DNA of 41,163 nucleotides from Martelella sp. HB161492. Lineage in GTDB: Bacteria; Pseudomonadota; Alphaproteobacteria; Rhizobiales; Rhizobiaceae. A model generated the notes under the pieces. That model had not been told where the DNA came from. It worked only from the letters and a program-made list of their open reading frames with translations, and made no database searches. The DNA lies in assembly GCF_013184775.1 (NCBI RefSeq), contig NZ_JAATVV010000020.1, forward strand, positions 1 through 41,163. Reading direction: 5' to 3'. Shown one piece after another: positions 32,467-41,163 of this stretch. The stretch's first letter is position 1; every line of letters begins with the position of its first letter. A program made the position numbers and the translations under genes.

Positions 32467-33999
32467 TCAGGCGGTCCTCCTCGATGCCCTGCCGACCAGC
32501 CATGCGTCAAGGGCGATGACCTCCTCCTGCGTCATCTTCAGACCCAGCTTGGTGCGCCGCCAGACAATATCTTCGGCAGTCACGGCAAATTCCCGGTTCA
32601 CCAGCCATTTGACTTCGGCTTCATAAAGCGTATGGCCGAAGTCCTGACCGAGATCGGCAGCTGATGTTGCCTCGCCGAGAATATGCCAGCAATCCCGGCC
32701 ATAATTGCGAAACAGACGCACAGCCCAGCTTGTCGTCAGGAAGGGATAATCCGTCAGCAATTCGCCAATCAGCTGATCGCGTTCGGAAACAGCGAATTCA
32801 CCGCCCGGCAAGATACTGTCAGCCGTCCATTCACCCTGGGCGTTAGGGAAGAAAGGCATCAGCTTTTCAAGGGCATGCTCCGCGAGCTTGCGGTGGGTCG
32901 TGATCTTGCCGCCGAAAACGGAAAGCAGGGGCGCTCCCTCTTCACGCAGTGACAAGACATAGTCTCGGGTGGCAGCGGTCGCCGATTTCGCGCCATCGTC
33001 GTAAAGCGGGCGAACGCCGGAATAGGTCCAGACGATATCGGAAGGTGTGACCGGCTTTCTAAAGTAGTCGGATGCGAATGTGCAGAGATATTCGGCTTCC
33101 TCGGGGGTGCATTCCACCTTGCCGGGTTCGGCCTCGTGATCCTTGTCGGTCGTGCCGATCAGCGTGTATTCCTGCTCATAGGGAATTGCGAAGATGATCC
33201 GGCCATCCTTGCCCTGGAAGAAATAGCAGCGGTCGTGGTCATAGAGCTTCTTCACCACGATATGCGAACCGCGCACCAGGCGCACACCTTCATGCGAAGA
33301 AAGGTTGAGCGTGTCGGTGATGACGCTTGCGACCCAGGGGCCGCCGGCATTGATCAGCGCACGCGCATAGACGGGAGCGAGCGTGCCATTGTCCGCACAG
33401 GCAAGCGAAATTTTCCACAGCGGGCCTCGATTGCCGTCAACCTGTTCTGCAGCGGTCACGCGGGTGCGCGTCATGATGTTCGCGCCGCGCTCGAAGGCGT
33501 CGCGTGCCATCAGTGAGACAAGGCGGGCATCCTGGATCCAGCAGTCGGAATATTCGAAGGCGCGGCGATACTCATCCTTCAGCGGCTTGCCGGCTGGGTC
33601 TGCCGGCAGTTTCAGGGCCTGCGTCGCCGGGAGGATCTTGCGGCCGCCGAGATGATCATAGAGAAACAGGCCGAGCCGCAGCATCCACCAGGGACGGAGG
33701 CCCTTGTGGTAAGGCAGGACAAAGCGCATCGGCCAGGAAATATGCGGCATGGATTTCAGCAGGACTTCACGCTCGATCAGCGCTTCACGCACCAGCCTGA
33801 ACTCATAATATTCGAGATAGCGCAGGCCGCCGTGGAAAAGCTTGGTCGAGGCCGATGACGTCGCCGAGGCGAGGTCGTTCATCTCTGCCAGTCCAACCGT
33901 CAATCCGCGGCCGCAGGCGTCGCGGGCAATTGCTGTTCCGTTCACGCCGCCACCGATCACAAACAGATCAAGCGGGTCAGCAGTGCTTGCGCCAGGCAT
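32467..33999 (-). CDS. glpD: Aerobic glycerol-3-phosphate dehydrogenase
   Basis: A 510-residue FAD enzyme bound to the inner membrane that oxidises glycerol 3-phosphate to dihydroxyacetone phosphate and reduces quinone. The FAD motif FVIGGGVNGTAIARDACGRG is at about residues 13-32, followed by SSASTKLFHGGLRYLE; FAIPYEQEYTLIGTTD and WTYSGVRPLYDD are further family landmarks. The ATG has GAGGAG about nine bases upstream. It is the first gene of glpD-glpK. The upstream region has three TTCGTTTT-like repeats that could bind a DeoR-family regulator such as GlpR, which is not in the window. Confidence 0.96.
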   Translation of the reverse strand: MPGASTADPLDLFVIGGGVNGTAIARDACGRGLTVGLAEMNDLASATSSASTKLFHGGLRYLEYYEFRLVREALIEREVLLKSMPHISWPMRFVLPYHKGLRPWWMLRLGLFLYDHLGGRKILPATQALKLPADPAGKPLKDEYRRAFEYSDCWIQDARLVSLMARDAFERGANIMTRTRVTAAEQVDGNRGPLWKISLACADNGTLAPVYARALINAGGPWVASVITDTLNLSSHEGVRLVRGSHIVVKKLYDHDRCYFFQGKDGRIIFAIPYEQEYTLIGTTDKDHEAEPGKVECTPEEAEYLCTFASDYFRKPVTPSDIVWTYSGVRPLYDDGAKSATAATRDYVLSLREEGAPLLSVFGGKITTHRKLAEHALEKLMPFFPNAQGEWTADSILPGGEFAVSERDQLIGELLTDYPFLTTSWAVRLFRNYGRDCWHILGEATSAADLGQDFGHTLYEAEVKWLVNREFAVTAEDIVWRRTKLGLKMTQEEVIALDAWLVGRASRRTA

Positions 34000-34399
34000 G
34001 GATCGTCACTCCTCAGAAGGGGCTGTTGCTTACCGACAAATGCGCGTAAATTTTCGTTTTGTCAAATTTCTGGTTCGTTTTTATTCGCTTTATCAGTTTG
34101 AGTGAGGTTGCATGCGCGTAATTTTTCGCGGTGACAGCACGCTGCGTCAGAGATGACGTTTGTTAAAATGCTGATTTAAATATTCAAATTTGAATTTTCG
34201 AATTGCCCGGCGTAACGAATCTTCTAGTATGCCAGTTGTGGTGGAGGAAACCGGACGGCTTCGGGAGGTTTGGCTGGATGGCGCGATATCGCGTCCGGGC
34301 GTCGTGCGCATTGTTTTCTCTTTCCCTGATCCTGAGGTCCTGCAGGCGGCGCTCCCGGCTCTCCTGCCACCTTGGCGATCCCATCCTGGAGGACTATTC
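34000..34399. promoter_or_regulatory. Divergent region between glpD and the secreted hydrolase gene
   Basis: A 400-base gene-free interval. The first 200 bases are AT-rich and carry TTCGTTTT repeats plus the perfect palindrome ATTCAAATTTGAAT (34182-34195). The rest to 34399 is GC-rich and can be read in frame with the hydrolase from 34190, but those 70 residues precede a clear signal peptide with its own GGAGG site and are probably untranslated leader. Confidence 0.6.
34053..34091. promoter_or_regulatory. Phased TTCGTTTT repeats upstream of glpD
   Basis: TTCGTTTT occurs at 34053-34060 and 34074-34081, and TTCGCTTT at 34084-34091. The spacings of 21 and 10 bases correspond to two and one helical turns. 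DeoR-family regulators often use tandem TTCG-containing half sites, so a GlpR-type operator is plausible but unproven. Confidence 0.4.
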
Positions 34400-35566
34400 A
34401 TGAAGTTGCTGACATCAACCATTCTGATCGGACTTGCCATGGCCACCACCGTCTATGCCCAATCCGCCGAGACGCCGCTGGAGCCGAAAACGGGAACCTT
34501 CTTCGAAACCCATCCGATCACCGAAGGCAATCTGCCGACCTTCTTTTCCGAATTGAAGGCGAAGATGACCTACCCGCTCGCCTATGATGGCGGCGATCCA
34601 AAGGCCTGGCATGACCGGGTTCTGCCATCCGCCGAAGCGCTGATGCTGCCGTCGACGGACACGGTGGATTTTGCGCCGGAAGTGATCGACAAGGTCGATC
34701 GCGGCGATTTTACCGCGATGCGCGTCGCCTTCAACGTTACCGATGAAAGCCGCATCGCCGCCATCGTTCTGGTGCCCAAGGGCGACGGGCCGTTTCCCGG
34801 TGTCCTGATGCTGCATGACCATGGCGCCCGCTTCGACATCGGCAAGGAAAAATGGATCCGCCCCTGGTATGACGAAGAACGGCTGAAATCGACGACCCAG
34901 TGGTCGCAGAAATATTTCTCCGGCCTGTTTCCGGGCGAGGAGCTGGCCAAGCGCGGTTATGTGGTGGTTGCCACCGATGCGCTCGGCTGGGGGGATCGTG
35001 CCGGCAATGGCTATGAGGCACAGCAGGCGCTAGCCTCCAATCTCTCCAATCTCGGCTCATCGCTGGCCGGTATCATGGCCCAGGAAGATGTGCGCGCCTC
35101 TGAATTTGTCGCCAGTCTGCCGGAGGTCGATCCCGACAGGGTCGGCGTGGTCGGCTTCTCCATGGGCGCATTCCGCGCCTGGCAGGTCGCCGCGCTTTCC
35201 CCCGTCGTCAAGGCAACGGTTGCCGATTGCTGGATGGCGACCTATGACGGGCTGATGGTGCCGGGCAATAACCAGCTCAAGGGGCAGTCCGCCTGGTACA
35301 TGAACCATCCCGGCATCGCCCGGCTGATGGATTATCCCGATGTTGCCGCGCTTGCGGCTCCAAAGGCGCTCTATTTCATGGAAGGTGTTGAGGATCCTTT
35401 GTTTCCCAAAGCGTCCGTGGAAGATGCCTATGCCAAGATGCGCGTGGTCTGGGATGCCTATAATGCCGACGACAAGCTGAAGACCGATTTCTTCGATGGC
35501 GGCCACATCTTCACGGAAGACCGGCAGAAGGCGGCGTTCGACTGGCTCGACAGCCAGCTGAAATAA
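34400..35566 (+). CDS. Secreted alpha/beta hydrolase, dienelactone hydrolase/acetyl xylan esterase-like
   Basis: A 388-residue protein with a signal peptide (MKLLTSTILIGLAMATTVYA, cleavage before QSAE). The ATG at 34400 has GGAGG seven bases upstream. The alpha/beta-hydrolase core runs from about residue 120: the oxyanion region PGVLMLHDHGARFD, the nucleophile elbow GFSMGAFRAW, the acid in EGVEDPLFP and the His in DGGHIFTED. The overall pattern resembles large exported hydrolases annotated as dienelactone hydrolase or CE7-like esterase. Substrate unknown; a periplasmic ester is likely. It is followed by a dispersed repeat and a second hydrolase gene. Confidence 0.8.
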   Translation: MKLLTSTILIGLAMATTVYAQSAETPLEPKTGTFFETHPITEGNLPTFFSELKAKMTYPLAYDGGDPKAWHDRVLPSAEALMLPSTDTVDFAPEVIDKVDRGDFTAMRVAFNVTDESRIAAIVLVPKGDGPFPGVLMLHDHGARFDIGKEKWIRPWYDEERLKSTTQWSQKYFSGLFPGEELAKRGYVVVATDALGWGDRAGNGYEAQQALASNLSNLGSSLAGIMAQEDVRASEFVASLPEVDPDRVGVVGFSMGAFRAWQVAALSPVVKATVADCWMATYDGLMVPGNNQLKGQSAWYMNHPGIARLMDYPDVAALAAPKALYFMEGVEDPLFPKASVEDAYAKMRVVWDAYNADDKLKTDFFDGGHIFTEDRQKAAFDWLDSQLK

Positions 35567-35674
35567 TCGGTCATCACCATGTTGAAACGGCTGTTTCCGC
35601 TTGTCCGGCTTGCGGAAATCGTCATTCTTTCTACCGGCGGAGCGGTTGCGATGCAGCCGTTCCGCCGGTCTCGT

Positions 35675-35784
35675 CTAGAGAGCGCCGCGCGTCCTCTTGG
35701 ACGCACCTGGACGCTCTATCTTATTGAATCTAAGCACCATTTTTCGAATATCGATTCCGGTTTTCGAAAAGAACGGTGCGCTAG
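35675..35784 (-). repeat. Dispersed rhizobial-type intergenic repeat, copy B
   Basis: A 110-base element, inverted relative to copy A at 30764-30869. Read on the minus strand both share CTAGCGCA at the start, AGATTCAATAAG in the middle, then AGAGCGTCC.GGTGCGTCC and CGGCGCTCT..CTAG at the end. The half before AGATTCAATAAG is more diverged and looks inverted, as if the stem had flipped. It lies in the 242-base gap between the two hydrolase genes; nothing else was recognised there. Confidence 0.75.
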
Positions 35785-35808
35785 GCCATGCATTGAGGAG
35801 TGCATATC

Positions 35809-36687
35809 ATGGCGCTTGCCCACGAACAGGTTATTCCGCTCTGGCCCGGCCGGCCGAAGGGGACGCCTGCCGACCTTGAGCCGATCATTACCGAGCGCTC
35901 GGAAAACCTGTTTCGCACCAGCCGTGTGATCACCGGTGTTGTGGAGCCGTCATTGACGGCCATCGTTCCGGAAAAGCCCAATGGCGTCTCGCTGATTGCG
36001 GCACCCGGCGGCGGCTATCGTCGGATCTCGCTTGATGCGGCCGGCTACAAGCTGGCACAGCAGCTCGCGCCGCTTGGTGTCACCACCTTCATGATGACCT
36101 ATCGTCTGCCGGGAGAGGGGCATGACAATGCTGCCGACGTGCCATTGATGGATGCGCAGCGTGCCGTGCGCCTGATCCGCCGCAACGCGGCTGACTGGGG
36201 GCTCGATCCGGGCCGGATCGGCTTTCTCGGTTCGTCTGCTGCCGGGCATATGGCTGCCTCCGTTGCAACCGGCCATGGCCGAAAGGTCTATGAGCCGCTG
36301 GATGATGCCGACGCGGTCTCTGCCAGACCCGATTTTCTCGGGCTGATGGTGCCGGTCATCACCATGTCGGACCCCTTTGTGCACGCTGGTTCGCGTGAGG
36401 CACTTTTGGGCGCGAAGGACGATGCGGCGACAAGGCGGGCCTATTCGCCCGATCTCCAGGTGACGCCGGACACACCGGAAACCTTTCTCGTGCTGGCTGA
36501 TGATGATCAGTCGGTGCCAGCGGAAAATGGTCTCGGCTTCTATGCCGCGCTGCGCCGGGCCGGTGTGCCGGCCGAGCTGCATGTTTTCCGGGATGGCGGC
36601 CATACATTTTCGGTGCCGGGCGCTCCGGTTCGAGACTGGTCGCGTCTTTTCATCGGCTGGCTGCGGCAGATCGGCATGCTGGACTGA
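35809..36687 (+). CDS. Alpha/beta hydrolase, acetyl esterase/lipase (BD-FAE/HSL-like)
   Basis: A 292-residue cytosolic hydrolase. The ATG at 35809 has GAGGAG eight bases upstream; an in-frame GTG at 35800 is too close to it. The oxyanion motif is APGGGYRRIS (residues about 66-75), the nucleophile elbow GFLGSSAAGHMAAS, the acid in VLADDDQSVP and the His in RDGGHTFS, in the order expected for acetyl-esterase-like enzymes often annotated as deacetylating xylan or other carbohydrate fragments. Substrate is not readable. It converges with the MFS exporter gene with an eight-base gap. Confidence 0.82.
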   Translation: MALAHEQVIPLWPGRPKGTPADLEPIITERSENLFRTSRVITGVVEPSLTAIVPEKPNGVSLIAAPGGGYRRISLDAAGYKLAQQLAPLGVTTFMMTYRLPGEGHDNAADVPLMDAQRAVRLIRRNAADWGLDPGRIGFLGSSAAGHMAASVATGHGRKVYEPLDDADAVSARPDFLGLMVPVITMSDPFVHAGSREALLGAKDDAATRRAYSPDLQVTPDTPETFLVLADDDQSVPAENGLGFYAALRRAGVPAELHVFRDGGHTFSVPGAPVRDWSRLFIGWLRQIGMLD

Positions 36688-36695
36688 CGGCTCTC

Positions 36696-38096
36696 TCAGT
36701 GACCGCCTTCGGCGGCACCGTGGCGGCCCTGACCCGAAACACTGGCGCCGGACTCGCGCGTCAGTGTCAGGATCGGCACCACGGCAAGGGCCGAGCAGAT
36801 CGCCACCACATGGAAGGCGACATGAAACTGGGCAACCGACAGCGTCGCCCCGGCAAAGAGCGAGGAGATTTCCAGCACGAGGGCGGCAAAGGCGACGCCG
36901 AGCGCCAGACTGACCTGCTGGATCGTCGAGCTCATCGCCGTCGCCTGGCTGGCGGCGCGGGCGTCGATATCGGCATAGGCCAGAACATTGATGCTGGTGA
37001 AGAAGAAGGACCGCGTGAAGCCGGAAATCAGCAATATGCCGAGAATGATGGCGGTGGGTGTTGTTGGCTCGATCAGGCCTATGGCGAACATCAATAGCGC
37101 GCCGAGCGACCCTGTCGTCAGCAGCAGGCGCTTGAACCCGGTAAAGGCCAGAACGCGCGGGGCAATGAATTTGGTGGCGATGGCACCGATGGCGCTGATG
37201 AAGGTGGTCATGCCGGACTGAAACGGCGTGAAGCCGAAGCCGATCTGCAGCATCAGCGGCAGCAGGAACGGAAAGGCGCCGGCCGCGATACGGAAGAAGG
37301 TGCCAGCCAGAATGGCGGTGCGGAACGTCGGTACGGCAAACAGCTTGAGGTCGAGAAGCGGCTTTTCGGAACGGCGGGCATGCAGGATATACCAGAGTGT
37401 CGCCGCGCAGCCGGTCACGGTGGCGCCGATGCCGACAGCCGGCGGCAGCGCCGGCATGCTGATCACCGAGAGACCGAACACGACACCCGAGGCTGCGGTC
37501 GCCAGCAGGAAAAAGCCTGTCCAGTCGATCGGTGGCGGGCGCTCCGCTTCGATCTTTGGCAGATAGATCGAGGTCAGGATCAGCCCCAACAGGCCAATCG
37601 GGATGTTGATCAGAAAGATCCAGTGCCAGGTGAAATAGGTGGTAATGAAACCGCCGAGCGGCGGCCCCGCCAGAGGCCCGACCAGCCCCGGAATGGTCAA
37701 AAGCGCCATGGCGCGTACCAGCTCGGTCCGTGATGTCGTGCGCAAGATGACAAGGCGGCCGACCGGTGTCATCATCGCACCGCCCATGCCCTGCAGAAAG
37801 CGCGAGATGACGAATTCACTCAGGCTTCCGGAAAAGGCGCACATGGCCGACCCGGTCAGAAACACCGCAATCGCCGTACGAAACACCAGCTTGGCACCAA
37901 AACGGTCTGCCATCCAGCCGGAGATGGGAATGAAGATCGCCAGCGCCACCATATAGGCCGTCAGCGCCAGTTTCAGCGTGATCGGCCCGACATGAAGATC
38001 GGCAGCAATTGCCGGCAGGGCCGTGGCGATCACGGTCGAATCCATCTGTTCCATGAACAGGGCGACGGCAAGGATGAGCGGAACGATCGGATTCAT
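36696..38096 (-). CDS. MFS transporter, DHA2 (EmrB/QacA) type drug exporter
   Basis: A 466-residue protein with 12-14 hydrophobic segments. The first segment carries the DHA2 signature LDSTVIATALPAIA-like residues (MEQMDSTVIATALPAI), followed by the MFS loop SGWMADRFGAKLVF and the antiporter motif C PGLVGPLAGPPLGGFI. Such proteins expel drugs or metabolites with protons. No membrane-fusion partner gene is adjacent, so it probably acts alone in the inner membrane. Ribosome-binding site is weak; the start is the first ATG of the hydrophobic region. Confidence 0.88.
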   Translation of the reverse strand: MNPIVPLILAVALFMEQMDSTVIATALPAIAADLHVGPITLKLALTAYMVALAIFIPISGWMADRFGAKLVFRTAIAVFLTGSAMCAFSGSLSEFVISRFLQGMGGAMMTPVGRLVILRTTSRTELVRAMALLTIPGLVGPLAGPPLGGFITTYFTWHWIFLINIPIGLLGLILTSIYLPKIEAERPPPIDWTGFFLLATAASGVVFGLSVISMPALPPAVGIGATVTGCAATLWYILHARRSEKPLLDLKLFAVPTFRTAILAGTFFRIAAGAFPFLLPLMLQIGFGFTPFQSGMTTFISAIGAIATKFIAPRVLAFTGFKRLLLTTGSLGALLMFAIGLIEPTTPTAIILGILLISGFTRSFFFTSINVLAYADIDARAASQATAMSSTIQQVSLALGVAFAALVLEISSLFAGATLSVAQFHVAFHVVAICSALAVVPILTLTRESGASVSGQGRHGAAEGGH

Positions 38097-38356
38097 CGGT
38101 TGGATTCTGGCCAGATTTATGTGACAAGAGCAAACGTCTTATCCGCCTTCTCGGTGCTTGCCAATCCGGAAAATGCATCTGCTCCGATCAGGGTTCCAGC
38201 TGTCAGCATTGTCTGTCGCCGCTTTCACGAACTCTTGATCGGCGGACAGCCACTTTGTCCGGCTCGCCCGTTGAAACTGGTCTTTGAGAGACAAGTTTCA
38301 GACTGTTGATATTGGGCAGCCAGTCTTGTTGCCGGAAACAGCGAGGAAAGTGCGAG
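38097..38356. promoter_or_regulatory. Divergent region between MFS exporter and MBL hydrolase genes
   Basis: A 260-base gene-free interval that must hold both promoters. I found no convincing operator, repeat or small gene in it. Confidence 0.4.
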
Positions 38357-39346
38357 ATGAAGACGACAGGTAAACTCGGACGCCGCGGCCTGATGAAGGG
38401 TGTTGGCTTGACCACTTTAGCGGCTCCCGCCCTGCTTGCGGGCGTCGCCCATGCGCAGGAAGACCAGATGACTGAAATGCCGAAAGACATGCCCGAGACG
38501 AAACGGTTTTCGATGGGGGAACTCAAATTCGTTGTCGTGCGCGACGGAATTCGCAAGATGGACAATCCGGGCACGATCTTCGGTGCGGATCAGCCGCCGG
38601 AAACGGTGGCGGCGCTGCTCCGGCAAAATTTCCTGCCCAGCGATGTTTCGGTCAACATGTTCTCGCCGACGCTGATCGACACCGGTTCACAGGTGATGCT
38701 GTTCGATACCGGCATGGGCGAGGCCGGCCGCTCCTGGGGCGCGGGGCAATTGCTGAAAGGTCTTGCCGCTGAAGGCTATGGGCCGGAAGATATCGATGTC
38801 GTGGTAATCACCCACATGCATGGCGACCACATAAACGGGCTGATGGAAGCCGGTGCGCCGGCTTTCCCCAATGCGCGCTATGTTTTCGGGCAGACGGAAT
38901 ATGATTTCTGGACAGATCCGGCCCGGATCGGCACGCCGGCTGAGGGCGGTCATAATGCGGTCAAGACAATGATCGTGCCGCTGGCGGAAAAGGCAAGCTT
39001 CATCGCCGACGGGGCAAGCATCGCGCCGGGGATCACCGCCATGGACGCGCCCGGCCACACGCCCGGCCACATGGTCTTCATGGTCGAATCAGCCGGTCGC
39101 CAGCTGCTGCTGACAGCTGATACAGCGAATCACTATGTCTTGTCGCTGCAGCGTCCGGACTGGCAGGTTCGCTTTGATACCGATCCGGTAATGGCATCGG
39201 CCACCCGCCGCAGGATCTTCGATATGGTCGCTGCCGACGGCATTCCCTTCCTGGGGTACCACATGCCGTTCCCGGCGGTCGGATATGCCGAAAAACAGGG
39301 CGATGGCTATCGTTTCGTGCCGGCAAGCTACCAGTTCGAGCTCTGA
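38357..39346 (+). CDS. Tat-exported metallo-beta-lactamase-fold hydrolase (lactonase/organophosphate hydrolase-like)
   Basis: A 329-residue protein. The ATG at 38357 (MKTTGK) has GAGGAAAG upstream. The N-terminus is a probable twin-arginine signal: RRGLMKGVG, then a hydrophobic stretch ending in VAHA before QEDQ. The metal site is complete: THMHGDHING (HxHxDH), a later His in APGHTPGHM, Asp in TADTANH and His in GYHMPFP. The pattern LIDTGSQVMLFDTGMG resembles the branch with N-acyl-homoserine lactonases and methyl parathion hydrolase. Export folded with metal to the periplasm is expected; natural substrate unknown. Confidence 0.85.
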   Translation: MKTTGKLGRRGLMKGVGLTTLAAPALLAGVAHAQEDQMTEMPKDMPETKRFSMGELKFVVVRDGIRKMDNPGTIFGADQPPETVAALLRQNFLPSDVSVNMFSPTLIDTGSQVMLFDTGMGEAGRSWGAGQLLKGLAAEGYGPEDIDVVVITHMHGDHINGLMEAGAPAFPNARYVFGQTEYDFWTDPARIGTPAEGGHNAVKTMIVPLAEKASFIADGASIAPGITAMDAPGHTPGHMVFMVESAGRQLLLTADTANHYVLSLQRPDWQVRFDTDPVMASATRRRIFDMVAADGIPFLGYHMPFPAVGYAEKQGDGYRFVPASYQFEL

Positions 39347-39385
39347 TCCGCGCCTCTGGAAAGCCATTTCCAAAGATGTGGCTGA

Positions 39386-41042
<1,657 letters not shown>

Positions 41043-41069
41043 GCTGATCTGCTCCATCACGAATTCTGG

Positions 41070-41099
41070 AAACCCCGGTGCCTGGCGCCGGGGTTTTTC
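41070..41099 (+). terminator. Terminator of guaB
   Basis: AACCCCGG (from 41071) and CCGGGGTT (to about 41095) pair around a short loop, followed by a run of T (GGGTTTTTCT), 28 bases after the stop codon. A textbook Rho-independent terminator. The remaining bases to 41163 hold no recognisable feature. Confidence 0.85.
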
Positions 41100-41163
41100 T
41101 ATGGCCGGGCGCTGTTCACGTGGCGGTGATCGTCAACGCTGATTTCGTGATCGGTGCGTGAAT

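Noticed and set aside
34190-34399. 70-residue N-terminal extension of the secreted hydrolase
   Set aside because: The ATG at 34400 has its own GGAGG and begins a canonical signal peptide; the extension would bury it.

Overview
The window looks like chromosome (or a chromid) of an alphaproteobacterium of the order Hyphomicrobiales, most likely Rhizobiaceae or a close relative. The reasons are a GC-rich, strongly codon-biased sequence, the abundance of ABC importers with rhizobial-type architecture, a perfect FixK/FnrN-type box, and dispersed intergenic repeats of the kind common in rhizobia. No species can be named from the sequence alone. No tRNA, rRNA, CRISPR array, transposase gene or phage gene was seen.

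Region 1 (1-11667, minus strand) is one long apparent operon read from right to left: UbiD-type decarboxylase, UbiX flavin prenyltransferase, family-5 peptide/opine-type solute-binding protein, isocitrate lyase/PEP mutase-family enzyme, two permeases, two ATPases, a dihydroorotase/hydantoinase-like amidohydrolase, an M20 carbamoylase/allantoate-amidohydrolase-like enzyme, and the first 22 codons of a histidine/aromatic amino acid ammonia-lyase-type protein running off the left edge. The set reads as uptake plus stepwise catabolism of a nitrogen-containing cyclic or carbamoylated compound. No pathway I know contains this exact enzyme set, so it is the best candidate for an undescribed system here. 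Intercistronic hairpins flank the binding-protein and lyase genes. A divergent MFS transporter lies at 12011-13210.

Region 2 (13211-21179) is a sugar locus: a GH43 beta-xylosidase, two sugar permeases and a binding protein on the minus strand, facing a LacI-family regulator and a UgpC/MsmX-type ATPase on the plus strand across a 518-base control region rich in ATGGAAAA boxes. It most likely imports and cleaves xylo-oligosaccharides. Upstream of the GH43 stop, a small repeat element appears to have inserted into a terminator and duplicated it.

Region 3 (21180-25740) holds a minus-strand run of oligopeptidase B, a DUF1697 protein and a DUF2254 membrane protein, plus a small secreted DUF930 protein. 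Region 4 (25741-30869) holds a sulfide:quinone oxidoreductase divergent from a universal stress protein and a DksA/TraR-type zinc-finger protein; a FixK/FNR box and a SqrR-like dyad lie between them, suggesting control by low oxygen and sulfide. A hemolysin III-family protein, an LprI/DUF1311 protein, a GNAT acetyltransferase and a ThuA-domain protein follow.

Region 5 (30764-41163) holds glpD-glpK (glycerol catabolism), two alpha/beta hydrolases, a DHA2-type MFS exporter, a Tat-exported metallo-beta-lactamase-fold hydrolase and the housekeeping gene guaB. Two copies of one approximately 106-110 base rhizobial-type intergenic repeat, in opposite orientation, lie at 30764-30869 and 35675-35784.
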